The position numbers and the translations under genes were made by a program. Below are positions 52,688 to 63,043 of a stretch of DNA of 64,000 nt, in pieces (position 1 is the stretch's first letter; each line of letters begins with the position of its first letter). Source of the DNA: JAMQPK01 sp035937795 (lineage in GTDB: Bacteria > Acidobacteriota > Vicinamibacteria > Vicinamibacterales > JAMQPK01); contig DASZHO010000051.1 of the NCBI GenBank assembly GCA_035937795.1, positions 62,001 to 126,000 on the forward strand, in the 5' to 3' direction. The notes beneath the pieces were generated by a model. It saw only the letters and a list, made by a program, of their open reading frames with translations. It ran no database searches and had not been told where the DNA came from.

Positions 52688-53897
52688 GATGAGCCACCAC
52701 CTCCTCGCAGATGGCCGAGAACTCTCGGGCCACCTGCGGCCAGGAATACCTCTCCTCGACGAGACGACGGCCGTCAGATCCCAGCGCCCGCCGGCGATTC
52801 GCGTCCCCAAGCAGCGAGACCACGGCGCCGGCAAATGCACTGGGATCGTCGGCCTGCACGAAATGCTTTCCGGGAACGACGGGAAGGCCCTCGGCGCCGA
52901 CTCCAGTCGAGACGACGGCCTTGCCCATCGCCAACGCTTCGAAAATCTTGAGCCTCGTACCGCCTCCAACGCGCAGCGGTACGACGTACACGGCCGCTTC
53001 GCTCATGTAGGGACGCACATCATCGACGGTTCCGGTGACTCGTACGCCTGCGCCCGCCGCCACGCTTCTCAGTCGGGATGACGGACGACGGCCGACCACG
53101 GTGAGCGTCGTATCGGGCACCGCTCGGCGAATGCGCGGGAGCACGGCATCGATGAAATGCAGCATGGCGTCGTCGTTCGGATACCAATCCATCGAGCCTG
53201 TGAACACGAGGTGCGTCGGCGTTTCACGGCCGGCGTTCGGAGCGAAATAGACCGTGTCGACCCCGGTCGGGATCGCGCGCACGTGGGCGTCCGGTGCGTT
53301 GCCAGCCAGAAGCGTTCGATCGACCTCGGATACCGCGACTGTCAAGCTGGCCTGGGCACAGGCGCGCGCTTCGGAGCGACGCATCTTCCGCCATTCCCCT
53401 TCGAGCGCCAGACGGCGCCACGGCCGGATTTCGACCGTCGACAGCCGTTTCCAGATCACGTGCTCGACATTGTGGGCGAACAGCACGATCGGGACGCGGC
53501 TGGAGAGCGGAACATTTGGCGTAGCTGCCAGGAAGTCAGCGATGCACAGATCGACGCCGCCAGCCGCGATCAATCGCCGAGCTTCTCGCCTGAGGGCTGG
53601 AACCCGACATTTCCAGATATCCACAGGCTCACGGGACAGCCAGGATCCCATGACCGCAGCAGCGAAGCGAATGCTTCCGTGTTTCGGAATTCCATGCGGG
53701 AATGACGCGATCCGCTCGCAGTTTGGAAGCCGTGCAACCAGGCCCTCCGGATCGTCGCCATCCCCGTGAGTGGTCAGCAGGGTCACCCGATGTGTGCGCG
53801 ACAGCTCCGAAAGGATGTGGAAGCTGCGGAGGCGTCCGCCTGTATTCAACGGCCACAGCCCGCCCACTTTGATCCAAAGGACGCGTTGCGTTCTCAC
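52677..53897 (-). CDS. Glycosyltransferase (GT4-like)
   Basis: A 406-aa protein with a GTG start overlapping the upstream asparagine synthase stop (GTGA). GT-B features: N-terminal GGRLRSFHILSELSRTH, the linker FTGSMDWYPND, and the C-terminal E-x7-E-like FEALAMGKAVVSTGVGAEG. It transfers a sugar to the growing EPS or lipid carrier; specificity unknown. A member of a set of overlapping EPS genes. Confidence 0.92.
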   Translation of the reverse strand: MRTQRVLWIKVGGLWPLNTGGRLRSFHILSELSRTHRVTLLTTHGDGDDPEGLVARLPNCERIASFPHGIPKHGSIRFAAAVMGSWLSREPVDIWKCRVPALRREARRLIAAGGVDLCIADFLAATPNVPLSSRVPIVLFAHNVEHVIWKRLSTVEIRPWRRLALEGEWRKMRRSEARACAQASLTVAVSEVDRTLLAGNAPDAHVRAIPTGVDTVYFAPNAGRETPTHLVFTGSMDWYPNDDAMLHFIDAVLPRIRRAVPDTTLTVVGRRPSSRLRSVAAGAGVRVTGTVDDVRPYMSEAAVYVVPLRVGGGTRLKIFEALAMGKAVVSTGVGAEGLPVVPGKHFVQADDPSAFAGAVVSLLGDANRRRALGSDGRRLVEERYSWPQVAREFSAICEEVVAHHAH

Positions 53898-55804
53898 GCT
53901 GCCCTCATGACGGCTGCCGTGTCCTCTCCGTCAAGGAAGATCCGCTGCCAGATTTCAAGATTGACGAGAAGCCAGAGGCGGTCACCGTGTTCCGCTGCAC
54001 CGGCCCAGTGCTCGCCGGCAAGTCGTTTCAGCGCGATGGGATTGAACAACCCTCGTTTGATCGCGCGCGGTCCCAGTACAAACTCCTCAACCACCGGCCG
54101 GAATGGTCCGCGGAGCCAGCGCCCAACAGGAACCGGAAATCCCATCTTTCGCCGGGTGAGGATGGGGCGCGGCACCACACTTTGCAGCGCCTGCCGGAGG
54201 ACGGCCTTGGTTTGGAACCCGCGCAACTTCAACCGGGCCGGCATCCTGACCACGTGTTCGACGAGCTCGTGATCGAGAAACGGCACGCGGCTTTCAATCG
54301 ACGCCGCCATGCTCATCTGGTCCTGTTTCATCAACAGCTCGACGAGGTAGGTTTGGAGATCGGCTGCGGACATGCGATGGAGCACGCTGCCGCGGGCTTC
54401 CTGATAGCACCGCAGTCCTTCAGCGTAAGGTTGCCCCGCGACGCTGAAGGCATCCGACGCCAGCAGCCGCTGTCGTATCTCGTCGGTGAATACCGCGAAG
54501 TTCTCGAAGAAGAGCGTCCGCGGGTCTAACTGGAGCGTCAGAAAGGTTCGTCCGGCAAATCGCCGTGCGCCGCGGGGGAGCGCATTGACCAGCCGGCTGA
54601 CCTCCTCGCGAAGCGCTCCTGGAGCCCAACGGGTGTAGACGCGCCCGAGGCGCTCATTCCAGGCGGTGACGCGGTATCGGTTGTAGCCGAGAAAGAGCTC
54701 ATCGGCCCCTTCGCCCGTGAGCACGACTTTGACGTGCTCGCGCGCCAGGCGCGACACGAAATACAAAGGCACGCTTGATGGAAATGCGATCGGTTCGTCT
54801 TCATGCCAGACGAGGCGCGGCAGCGTGTCGAAGAATTCCCGGGACGACACCACGACTTCTCGATGCTCGGCGCCCACCGAATGCGCGGCGAGCCGCGCGT
54901 ACCGCAATTCGTTCGCCTCCGGCTCGTCGAATCCGACCGCGAAGGTTCGAAGGCGCTCTGTGAGCATCGGCGACATCAGACCGGCCAGCCCGCTCGAGTC
55001 GATGCCCCCGGAAAGAAACAGGCCAACCGGCACATCGCTCATGAGGTGGCTCCGGACCGTCGTCCCGAGCGTGGTCCGCAGATCGCGCGCCTGATCTTCA
55101 AAAGTGGCGCGGGAAACACTGCCTTCGTGGGGCAACGACCAGTAGCGGCGCTCCTTGAGACCTCCTGGCAGGGACCACGAAAGCGTCCGGCCGGGCAGGA
55201 GCTTCCGTATCCCCCGGAAGAAGGTTTCCTCGCCAGACACAAAGCGCGTGGCGAGGAACTCGGGAACGATCCGCTCGTTCAGCGTAGGTTGAATACGACC
55301 GGCCGCCAGGATGGCCTTGATCTCGGAGGCAAACAGCAACTCGTGGGCGGTATAAGCGTAGTAGAGCGGTTTTATACCGAGGCGATCACGAGCCAGGAGC
55401 AGGCGCCCCCGCGCGCGGTCGAAAATGGCAAAGGCGAACATCCCCTGGAGCCGCTCGACAGAGCGCTCGCCCTCTTCCTCATAAAGATGAAGGATCGTCT
55501 CGGTATCGCTGCGAGTCCGATACTGGTGCCCGCGCGCTTCCAACGCCCGCCGATGCTCGGCGTGGTTGTAGATCTCGCCGTTGAAGACAATCCAGACCGA
55601 TCCGTCTTCATTGGCCATGGGTTGATGACCACCGACCACGTCGACGATCGAGAGGCGCCGGTGGCCGAGCCCGACCGGTCCATCGATGTAGATCCCGGCG
55701 CCGTCGGGACCTCGATGGCGAAGCCTTTCCCGCATCTGCGTGAGGCGCGCTTCCTCAACACGTTCTCGCGGGTCGAGCTTGACGATTCCAACAATTCCGC
55801 ACAT
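53894..55804 (-). CDS. asnB: Asparagine synthase (glutamine-hydrolysing), EPS-associated
   Basis: The ATG at 55804 gives MCGIVGIVKLDP, Cys2 being the glutaminase nucleophile; the longer frame to 55864 is not used. 636 aa with glutaminase domain (RLSIVDVVGGHQPMANED) and the synthetase domain (LSGGIDSSGLAGL ATP loop SGGxDS). In exosortase/EPS loci such paralogues act as sugar or protein amidotransferases rather than for asparagine itself. It is paralogous to 59472-61433. Confidence 0.93.
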   Translation of the reverse strand: MCGIVGIVKLDPRERVEEARLTQMRERLRHRGPDGAGIYIDGPVGLGHRRLSIVDVVGGHQPMANEDGSVWIVFNGEIYNHAEHRRALEARGHQYRTRSDTETILHLYEEEGERSVERLQGMFAFAIFDRARGRLLLARDRLGIKPLYYAYTAHELLFASEIKAILAAGRIQPTLNERIVPEFLATRFVSGEETFFRGIRKLLPGRTLSWSLPGGLKERRYWSLPHEGSVSRATFEDQARDLRTTLGTTVRSHLMSDVPVGLFLSGGIDSSGLAGLMSPMLTERLRTFAVGFDEPEANELRYARLAAHSVGAEHREVVVSSREFFDTLPRLVWHEDEPIAFPSSVPLYFVSRLAREHVKVVLTGEGADELFLGYNRYRVTAWNERLGRVYTRWAPGALREEVSRLVNALPRGARRFAGRTFLTLQLDPRTLFFENFAVFTDEIRQRLLASDAFSVAGQPYAEGLRCYQEARGSVLHRMSAADLQTYLVELLMKQDQMSMAASIESRVPFLDHELVEHVVRMPARLKLRGFQTKAVLRQALQSVVPRPILTRRKMGFPVPVGRWLRGPFRPVVEEFVLGPRAIKRGLFNPIALKRLAGEHWAGAAEHGDRLWLLVNLEIWQRIFLDGEDTAAVMRAA

Positions 55805-55959
55805 GATTGAAATAATCCGGTGATGTGACGCTGTTGTCGGTCGGGAATGGCACTTTGAGGCCATGCCGATCAGAAAAGCAAAAGCCCGTTATTTCTCGAC
55901 GCGGCTCACGCGCGAGTTCCTCACGCCGCTCGTGAAGTGCCGGCTGGCTTTGCCGAGAA
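55805..55959. other. Short gap between asparagine synthase and the small ORF
   Basis: About 155 bases; minus strand shows a T-rich end (GGGCTTTTGCTTTTC) but no convincing terminator or gene. Confidence 0.35.
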
Positions 55960-56109
55960 TCAGAACCGCTCTGAAGCCGGCATCTCTTGTTTCAGAAATA
56001 CGGCGAGGGCCTCCTGCTCTTCGGGGGCGCTCAGGACCGGCGCGAGCGTTTCCGAAAAGCTGTCCGAGCTATGCGGAATGGCTGTCGCCAGCCGGCCCCT
56101 ATCACTCAT
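55960..56109 (-). CDS. Possible small protein coupled to the heparinase gene (49 aa)
   Basis: An ATG at 56109 lies 8 bases inside the end of the heparinase gene (ATGAGTGA) and opens a 49-aa frame ending VFLKQEMPASERF. Acidic and helical; no family recognised. Its placement in the operon with an overlapping start supports translation, though chance is not excluded. Confidence 0.4.
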   Translation of the reverse strand: MSDRGRLATAIPHSSDSFSETLAPVLSAPEEQEALAVFLKQEMPASERF

Positions 56110-58321
56110 GGGTCACCCGCACTGTTGTCTCCGTAATCTCGACGCTCTCGCGCCACTCCTCGAACGCAAGGCGACATGGACTGGCATCGTCCCGATCGAG
56201 CGAGACACGTGGCGGGCCGGCGTCCGGATCTGCGGCCGGTACGAGAACTGTCGCGACGCGAAACGGCAGGTGCGCAATCGTCGAGTAGACGAGCACGGGC
56301 GCCGGCCGGCGCTGACCGTAATCAGGTGAAACCCAGCCTTGAAGAGGATCGACCTCGCCTTGGCCTACCCTCGCTTCGAGCGGCACCATGGCGAAGGGGC
56401 GTACCCAAAGAGCACGCGTGCCCCGTCGCGCGCAGGCCCAGAGGCCCGGGGGCGCCTGCACCTTCACTTCCAAGGGCGCAAACTGGAATCGAAGCTCGAG
56501 GTGGTGCTCGGCGAGGCCCTCCAGATCGTCGACGACAATCCAGAATCTGGGCTTGACGAAGAGCACTCGTCGCCGGTGGACGACGTGATCGGGCAGGGCG
56601 CAATAAGCGTCGTGATCGGCATCGGCGAGGTCATACGTCTCTGTCGATACCCATCGCCGCAGCCGAGCTTGCGGCCGATTCCTCCAGGCAAAAGGTCCCG
56701 CAGGTACTGCCTGCCCGATCCCGTCGACGAGTACCGTGCTATGGGCGTTGCTGCACCGGAAAAAATCGCGGGAAGCCGGCTCCGCCGTATAGCAGTACGT
56801 TCCAGCGTCCACCAGATACGGCTCGCCGAAGGCCGAACATTGGATGCTCAGCAGGTCGGCGTGACCGTGGCCTCCGCTGTGCGAGCACCCGAGCGGCCCG
56901 ACGTCGAAGATCAGATGGTGGGCGTCCGCCTGCCAGCCGCTTCGCATCACTACGTAACCTCCGTCGGCAAACAGACGCGATGGCGGTCGCGCCGGCGGAG
57001 CGGGTTCGAGCGCGTCGAACGACTTCAGCCCTTGCTCACCGAGGAGCCAGAAGGTCTCGTGCGCCGGTCCACCAGCCGCCCATGCGTAGTCGGACCGCCC
57101 GAAGAGCGCCGCCGCCGTGGAGAAGATGCCGCGCAGGTCGTCGGCCGCCCGCGGCTCGAGCGGGAGAATCGATCCCCCGTCAGAATCGCCGATCTGCGGC
57201 ATCGAACCGTCGGGACCGCGGACCGCCAACAGAAAATCAAGCATCAACTGGACCCGCTCGGCCACCAGAGGAGAAACCGCGATGCGGTTTCGCGCCGCCA
57301 GCAGCAGGAAATGGAGGTAGATCTCTATCGTGTACCGCTGGTAATAGGTGGACTGTTCGAAGTAAACGCCATCCGCGCACACCTGCCGCCCGATCTGCTC
57401 CACCAGGATCCGTGCCCCCAACGCCCGCCACCTCGAGGTGCGTTCGAGCCCAGCGCACACGACTCCGGCGTAGAACAAACCCAGGGCTTCGCCGGTCAAA
57501 TGCGTGTTCGGTGAAAAGTAATAGGAAAGGTATTTCTCCACATGGGCCGCATGTGCCTCGATCTGTCGCAGCATGTCCTTGAACACGTCATCGGTGAGCG
57601 CGGCCGAACCGGCAAACAGGGACAGCGCCCAGCACCACGCGATGAGCCGCAGCGCAACCTCGAGGCTGCTCGCCCAGTTGATGCCAATGCCCTCCGGGTT
57701 GGCGTGCATCCACTCTCGCACGGCGGACGCGAAGGCCTCGGCGAAGCGCTCATCCCGGGTAAATCGGTACGCCTGTCCGAGTTGAAGCAGCCACTGATGG
57801 CGATTGAGCTCCCAGATGACCTTGCTGTCGCCGTTCGTCTGCCAGTCGAGCGGGTCCACACGGCTCCAATGGACGAGCGGCGATCGTCGTCCGGAGACCG
57901 GATCGAGGTGCCAGTCGATCGGATCGCCAAAAGAGAGCTCCTCGTAACCCAGCAACCTGAAGCGGTGGGCGCACAGACGCTCCGCGTCCGCAATCATCTG
58001 GAGCGGATCGCCGACACGGGCGGGCACGTGTTGTGCGACCCCGGCGAAAAACCGTTTCTCGGACATTTCCAGGAAGCGATCGCGGTCGGGCAACGTTCGC
58101 CATCGATAGCGGACGGGATCGACGACACCTGCCCGGTCGAACCAGACGCGGAGTTCCTGCCGGCCTCGTCCGGCGATCTCTGAGAGCCTCATGCGGAGCA
58201 GCCGTCGGAGGGCGGCGCCACTTCGCGACTTTGCGGCGAAAGCCGGATCCAGGCGCCCTTTGGGTGCATCAACCGCCAGTCCGGCAGACATCGTCGGGGC
58301 TGCTAACTGATCGGCCGCCAT
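56102..58321 (-). CDS. Heparinase II/III-like polysaccharide lyase
   Basis: A 739-aa protein. An N-terminal alpha/alpha toroid (RFAEAFASAVREWMHANP, SSLEVALRLIAWCWAL), then the Hepar_II_III beta-sandwich: YVVMRSGWQADAHHLIFD, SGGHGHADLLSIQCSA, with HGHADLLS as the family signature. The start ATG overlaps the upstream gene's stop (TGATG). It likely cleaves a uronate-containing polymer by beta-elimination, or serves as an EPS modification enzyme. Typical of exosortase/EPS clusters. Confidence 0.93.
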   Translation of the reverse strand: MAADQLAAPTMSAGLAVDAPKGRLDPAFAAKSRSGAALRRLLRMRLSEIAGRGRQELRVWFDRAGVVDPVRYRWRTLPDRDRFLEMSEKRFFAGVAQHVPARVGDPLQMIADAERLCAHRFRLLGYEELSFGDPIDWHLDPVSGRRSPLVHWSRVDPLDWQTNGDSKVIWELNRHQWLLQLGQAYRFTRDERFAEAFASAVREWMHANPEGIGINWASSLEVALRLIAWCWALSLFAGSAALTDDVFKDMLRQIEAHAAHVEKYLSYYFSPNTHLTGEALGLFYAGVVCAGLERTSRWRALGARILVEQIGRQVCADGVYFEQSTYYQRYTIEIYLHFLLLAARNRIAVSPLVAERVQLMLDFLLAVRGPDGSMPQIGDSDGGSILPLEPRAADDLRGIFSTAAALFGRSDYAWAAGGPAHETFWLLGEQGLKSFDALEPAPPARPPSRLFADGGYVVMRSGWQADAHHLIFDVGPLGCSHSGGHGHADLLSIQCSAFGEPYLVDAGTYCYTAEPASRDFFRCSNAHSTVLVDGIGQAVPAGPFAWRNRPQARLRRWVSTETYDLADADHDAYCALPDHVVHRRRVLFVKPRFWIVVDDLEGLAEHHLELRFQFAPLEVKVQAPPGLWACARRGTRALWVRPFAMVPLEARVGQGEVDPLQGWVSPDYGQRRPAPVLVYSTIAHLPFRVATVLVPAADPDAGPPRVSLDRDDASPCRLAFEEWRESVEITETTVRVTHE

Positions 58322-59427
58322 CAGACACCGCTCTCATACGTCGCGGCCCATGCCTCGCGAACGTACGGCCACGTATAGGCGTCGACCTTCTGTCTCGCGC
58401 GGCGGACCATCGCCAGCGCGCTGTCGGGGTCCTCGAGCAACGCCGCCACCGCCGCGGCTATGGCGGCCGGATCGCCACAGGGCACAATGAGCCCGCTATC
58501 GCCGCGAACGAACGTGGTTGTGCGTGGAGAGACTGGCATGTGTCCGCCCCGGCCGATCATGTTCTTGAGATCTCCAGTGGAAGTCGACACGACCGGAAGC
58601 CCGGCCGCGAACGCTTCGAGCACGGATAGGGGCTGGTTGTCGACGACGGACGCATTGACGAAGACATCAGCTCCCGCGTACAGAGCGGCCATCTCCAGCG
58701 GCTCCTGGCGACCGACGAAGCTGATCCCATCGACACCAAGTGCCGCCGCGAGCCGGCGGAGCGCGCGCTCCTCGCGTCCGTAGCCGGCGACGATCAGAGT
58801 TGCATCCGGATAACGATGCTTTATCAGTGCGAATGCTGTGAGAATGACATCGACCCCGTAATGTCGCTCGAGATTCCGCGCGGAAAGAAGTCGTGGACGG
58901 AGGGGAGATCGCTCGCGGTACCGAAGGCCCAACGTGTCGATGACGTTCGGAATCACCCGAACCCGATAGCCATGCCGGGCGAACACCTCCCGGAGGTACT
59001 CTGACGGGACGACGATCTCATCCACGAGGCGAAGCCACGGGTGAACGAGCGGTCCCCAGTGCGCGAGATGGTCCTCGGCTTCGCCGCTGTGATAGTTGAG
59101 GATGACGCGCTTTCCGAGGATCCGCGCGGCGAGGATCGCTGGCACGGGTGCCAGGAGAAATGACCAGTACGATGCGCAGAAGACGTGGACGACGTCGACG
59201 TGCTGCAGGCGCGCGAGGCTGGACGCATAGAGCGACTCGTTGAGCGCCGTGCGGGCCCCTCGCAGCCGCCTCACCCACTGCAGCCTCGATGGAAAACGCG
59301 GATTGATCGGAATGAAGGCGACCTCATAGGCTTCAGTCGCCAGGCAATCCATCAGCGCACAGGCTTGAACGCCCTGACCACCCAGGATGTCGAGACTGGG
59401 CGCGACGAGACCAATTTTCGGGTGCAT
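58321..59427 (-). CDS. Glycosyltransferase family 4
   Basis: The ATG at 59427 (GGAAG upstream) gives 368 aa; a TTG at 59475 would overlap the previous gene's stop but adds only 16 residues. GT4 features: MHPKIGLVAPSLDILGGQG, LNYHSGEAEDHLAHW, LLSARNLERHYGVDVIL and PLSVLEAFAAGLPVVSTSTGD (E-x7-E). Sugar specificity unknown. EPS operon. Confidence 0.92.
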   Translation of the reverse strand: MHPKIGLVAPSLDILGGQGVQACALMDCLATEAYEVAFIPINPRFPSRLQWVRRLRGARTALNESLYASSLARLQHVDVVHVFCASYWSFLLAPVPAILAARILGKRVILNYHSGEAEDHLAHWGPLVHPWLRLVDEIVVPSEYLREVFARHGYRVRVIPNVIDTLGLRYRERSPLRPRLLSARNLERHYGVDVILTAFALIKHRYPDATLIVAGYGREERALRRLAAALGVDGISFVGRQEPLEMAALYAGADVFVNASVVDNQPLSVLEAFAAGLPVVSTSTGDLKNMIGRGGHMPVSPRTTTFVRGDSGLIVPCGDPAAIAAAVAALLEDPDSALAMVRRARQKVDAYTWPYVREAWAATYESGV

Positions 59428-59471
59428 GCTTCTTCCGACCGGTATCAGGTTGTGTCGAGCGGTGGAGGGTC

Positions 59472-61433
59472 TCAACCAATCGACGTTGCGGCCGGGAAGG
59501 GCGTCGAGGAAATGCGTCCTCGCCCGGGCGTCGAGACCGAGTACGCACTATCTCCCGCAACGTCGCTTCGACTGGCCGTCGTGGGGTCGAGGAAGGTTCT
59601 GCACCACATCTCGAACGAGATGAGCGTCCAGAGGTGCAGGTCGAGGTTACGTCCCCGGTCGAGTTGTGCGAGAAGCCTTTCAATGTACTCCGGATTAAAG
59701 ATCCCGCGCTGCCGACTGGTCTTCGAGAGCAGAAGATCGCGGACGAAAGGCCCGAGTTGTCCCCGGAACCAGCGCGCGAGCGGCACCGCGAAGCCGTGCT
59801 TGGGTCTGTCAATGACCGTATCGGGCAGGATGCCTCGCATCGCGCGTTTGAAGATGTACTTAGTGGTCCGGCCATTCAGCTTCAGGCCCGGCGGTATCGT
59901 GGCGGCAAACTCGACCAGCACGTGGTCGAGCAGTGGCACGCGCGCTTCGATCGAATGGGCCATGCTCATTCGATCGACTTTCGTCAGGATGTCGAGCGGA
60001 AGGTAGTTCTTGACGTCCAGATACTGCAGGGCCGAGAGCCAGTCGCCGTTCGGGCGCGTCAAGTGTTGGACGTTTTCCGAGCGCGGATCGAACGCCGACA
60101 GCGCGGTAAAGACGTCGTCGCGGAACAGCCGCCGCATTGCGTCCCGGCGAAAGAGCGTCACCGCGTCCAAGTACCGCTCGGCGCCGGCGAGGGAGAAATG
60201 ATGCAGGAAATTTCGCCCCCGCATCCCGTCGGGCATCGCGCCGGATGCTAGCGCGAGCACGCCGCGCACGGGAGCGGGCACCCGATATGCGCGCTCGCGC
60301 GACTCCACGACATACTTGTCATACCCTCCAAACAGCTCGTCGCCGCCGTCGCCTGACAGCACCACGGTCACATGCTCGGCCGCCAGCCTGGACACCATGT
60401 AGGTTGGGATGGCCGAGGCATCGCCGAATGGCTCGTCCAAGAACCACGCGAGGTCTTCTAGGACCTCCAGCGCGTTGGGCTCCAAGATCAGCTCGTGGTG
60501 ATCGGTCCCCAACTGCTTCGCCACGGACCGGGCGTGACTGGACTCGTCGTACTCGGCGTCCGCGAAGCCGATTGAAAACGTTTTCACCGGCTCGGTCGTC
60601 AGGCGCGCCATGCTCGCCACCACGGCGCTCGAGTCGATGCCGCCGCTCAGGAACGCGCCGAGCGGAACGTCACTCGCGAGGTGCAGCCCGACCGATTCCT
60701 CGACGAGAGCACGCAGCTGGTCGACGAAGTACGCCTCAGATCGGCCATAGTCCGGCTCAAATCGCAACTCCCAGTAGCGCTCGATGCGAGGGTCTCGACC
60801 TTGTGAGGCGACCAGGACGTGTGCCGGTTCGAGCTTTCTGACCCCATCGATGATGCTGTCGGACGCTGGTGTGGCCAGAAACGTAAAGAGATGATCGACG
60901 GCACGCCAGTTCAGCGCGCGCTCGACCTCGGGCAGCCGCAGGATCGCCTTCAACTCCGACGCAAAGATCAGCCGGCCCTCGGCGACAGTGTAGTACAACG
61001 GCTTGATTCCGATCCGATCGCGCGCCAGGAGAAGCTGCCTGGCTCGCCCGTCCCAAAGCGCGAACGCAAACATGCCACGAAGTCGATCGACGCACCGGAT
61101 GCCGTGCTCTTCGTAAAGATGGACGATCGTCTCGGTGTCGCCGGTGGTCGAAAAGGTGTGGCCACGCCGCGTGAGATCGCGCCGGAGCTCGCGGAAATTG
61201 TAGATCTCGCCGTTGAGGACCACCCAAATCGAGCCGTCTTCATTTCCGACCGGCTGATCGCCTGTCTGGAGGTCGATGATGCTCAAGCGGCGCATGCCGA
61301 GACCCACCCCTGGAGCGAGGTACATGCCGCCGGAGTTCGGGCCTCGATGGACCATAGCGTCGCACATGGCTCGCACACTCGCGCGGTCGACGCCGGCTCC
61401 CGTCAGGCTCGCGATTCCCGCAATGCCGCACAT
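59472..61433 (-). CDS. asnB: Asparagine synthase (glutamine-hydrolysing), second EPS copy
   Basis: 653 aa from MCGIAGIAS (Cys2 nucleophile) with the glutaminase strand RRLSIIDLQTGDQPVGNEDG and ATP motif LSGGIDSSAVVASM. It parallels the copy at 53894-55804 in architecture. It ends 44 bases before the GT4 start. Both probably act as amidotransferases on EPS intermediates or surface proteins; the substrates are unknown. Confidence 0.93.
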   Translation of the reverse strand: MCGIAGIASLTGAGVDRASVRAMCDAMVHRGPNSGGMYLAPGVGLGMRRLSIIDLQTGDQPVGNEDGSIWVVLNGEIYNFRELRRDLTRRGHTFSTTGDTETIVHLYEEHGIRCVDRLRGMFAFALWDGRARQLLLARDRIGIKPLYYTVAEGRLIFASELKAILRLPEVERALNWRAVDHLFTFLATPASDSIIDGVRKLEPAHVLVASQGRDPRIERYWELRFEPDYGRSEAYFVDQLRALVEESVGLHLASDVPLGAFLSGGIDSSAVVASMARLTTEPVKTFSIGFADAEYDESSHARSVAKQLGTDHHELILEPNALEVLEDLAWFLDEPFGDASAIPTYMVSRLAAEHVTVVLSGDGGDELFGGYDKYVVESRERAYRVPAPVRGVLALASGAMPDGMRGRNFLHHFSLAGAERYLDAVTLFRRDAMRRLFRDDVFTALSAFDPRSENVQHLTRPNGDWLSALQYLDVKNYLPLDILTKVDRMSMAHSIEARVPLLDHVLVEFAATIPPGLKLNGRTTKYIFKRAMRGILPDTVIDRPKHGFAVPLARWFRGQLGPFVRDLLLSKTSRQRGIFNPEYIERLLAQLDRGRNLDLHLWTLISFEMWCRTFLDPTTASRSDVAGDSAYSVSTPGRGRISSTPFPAATSIG

Positions 61434-61435
61434 GA

Positions 61436-63043
61436 TTACCCCTCCTCCACCGGCGCCGCCGGGATCGCCGGTGTCGCGGAAGTCGCCAAATATCCCGGCC
61501 TGACCTTAGGTCTAAGGTGGCCTGCCCAGCGCCGCAGCTGGTCTGCGATGGCCAGCTGTTCGCGTTCGGTCAACAGGCCGCACCGCCAGACGAGGACAAT
61601 GTAGACGCTCGCATACACTCCACCGGCGAGGGCCAGCAAGGGCAGTGGTGACCATCGCAGCCCCAACATCACTATCCGTGCGGCCACGGCCGCGACGGCT
61701 GCGGCCAGCACAATGCCCCCGCCGCTGCGCCATGGCACGAGCGCAGCCGGCCCGACTTTCATCAAGCGCGCGATCCGCGCCAGCCCGAGCGCTTTGGTGA
61801 CAGCCGTCGCGGCCAGCGTGACAAACACCGCCCCGGCCAAATGAAACGTTGCGATCGACCAATGAATCAGCGATACGACGATAACGAGCCGGATCGCATT
61901 CAAAAAAAGAAGGAACCGGGTTTCCGCATAGACCCGCAGCGCGCCGTCCGTCATGAAGGCCGCAAGCAGAATCGCGAGCGACCAGATCATGAAAATGGGA
62001 GCGGCGGCGGCGTATCGTTCGGTGAAGAGGGTGACGATGAGCAGGCGCGCGGTCACGAGTAGCAGCCCAACCAACGGCACCAGCACCAGGGCCAGGTTGC
62101 GGAACGTTTCGAGCCAGATCGCGTGAGCGCTCTCGGTACGGCCCTCATGAAGTTCTTCCCCCATCCGCACCATCATGACGTTACTCGCCGAGGTGACTAC
62201 GAAGTCGACAAACGGAATTTGAAGGCAGCCGACCGCGTAGATTGCGAACGTCGCCGCGTCGAAGTAATAGGAGACGGCGTACTGGTGCAGGTTGGTCTGG
62301 CAGATCTCCAGAACGATCGCCGCACCGAACGGCAACGCGTATCGCAGTTGTCGCTTGAGCACTGGACCATCCGGCTTGAGGCCGTCCTTGAAGGTTCGCG
62401 CCAGGAAAGTGAGCGCGGCAGCCAGCCGTAAGACGGCAAACGCGAGCGCTCCGAAGAGTAGAGCCTCGATGCTTCGAAACACCAGCGCTGGAATCACAAA
62501 GAAGGCCGCGCGGGCCAGATCGGACGCGCCGTAGCAGACCGATGCGGCGAGATAACGCCGGCGCGCGATCATGTCGATCTCCAGCACGCTCGAGACCATC
62601 ATGAGCAGCAGGAGCAAGCCGATCGACGTTGAGTATCTCGACAGCTCGGGATTGCTCAGCCAGCCGTTCAGCCGTGGTCCGGCCGCATGGAGCAGGATCA
62701 GGCAACCCAGTCCAGCCACCGAGAGAAACAGCATCGAGTTCGCAATATAGCGTCCGGCCTGCCGCGACGCTGACGGGAGAAAATAGAAGAGACTCTCGGC
62801 CATGCCGAACTGCGCGATGTAGTACAGGGTTGCATAGACCAGAAAGATCTGTTTGTAGGTACCGAACTCCGCCTGCGAAAAAACCCTCGCCAGTACGACA
62901 GGAATGAAGAAGGTGGCGGCGAACGCCACGGTGCGCCCCGACATCAACAGGAACGTCGGCTTGACGCCCGAGTCCAGCCGGCTAGCGGCCGGACGCAGAC
63001 ATGGTTCGTCGAACTGATGCGGGACTGGAGTGGCGTTCGCCAT
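61436..63043 (-). CDS. Polysaccharide flippase (Wzx/MOP family)
   Basis: The ATG at 63043 gives 535 aa; the frame is open to 63112 and the start overlaps the deacetylase gene end by about 60 bases, so it is not certain. 14 hydrophobic segments; start GRTVAFAATFFIPVVLARVFSQ resembles MOP/Wzx flippases. It moves a lipid-linked EPS unit across the inner membrane. It ends 2 bases before the asparagine synthase start. Confidence 0.88.
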   Translation of the reverse strand: MANATPVPHQFDEPCLRPAASRLDSGVKPTFLLMSGRTVAFAATFFIPVVLARVFSQAEFGTYKQIFLVYATLYYIAQFGMAESLFYFLPSASRQAGRYIANSMLFLSVAGLGCLILLHAAGPRLNGWLSNPELSRYSTSIGLLLLLMMVSSVLEIDMIARRRYLAASVCYGASDLARAAFFVIPALVFRSIEALLFGALAFAVLRLAAALTFLARTFKDGLKPDGPVLKRQLRYALPFGAAIVLEICQTNLHQYAVSYYFDAATFAIYAVGCLQIPFVDFVVTSASNVMMVRMGEELHEGRTESAHAIWLETFRNLALVLVPLVGLLLVTARLLIVTLFTERYAAAAPIFMIWSLAILLAAFMTDGALRVYAETRFLLFLNAIRLVIVVSLIHWSIATFHLAGAVFVTLAATAVTKALGLARIARLMKVGPAALVPWRSGGGIVLAAAVAAVAARIVMLGLRWSPLPLLALAGGVYASVYIVLVWRCGLLTEREQLAIADQLRRWAGHLRPKVRPGYLATSATPAIPAAPVEEG

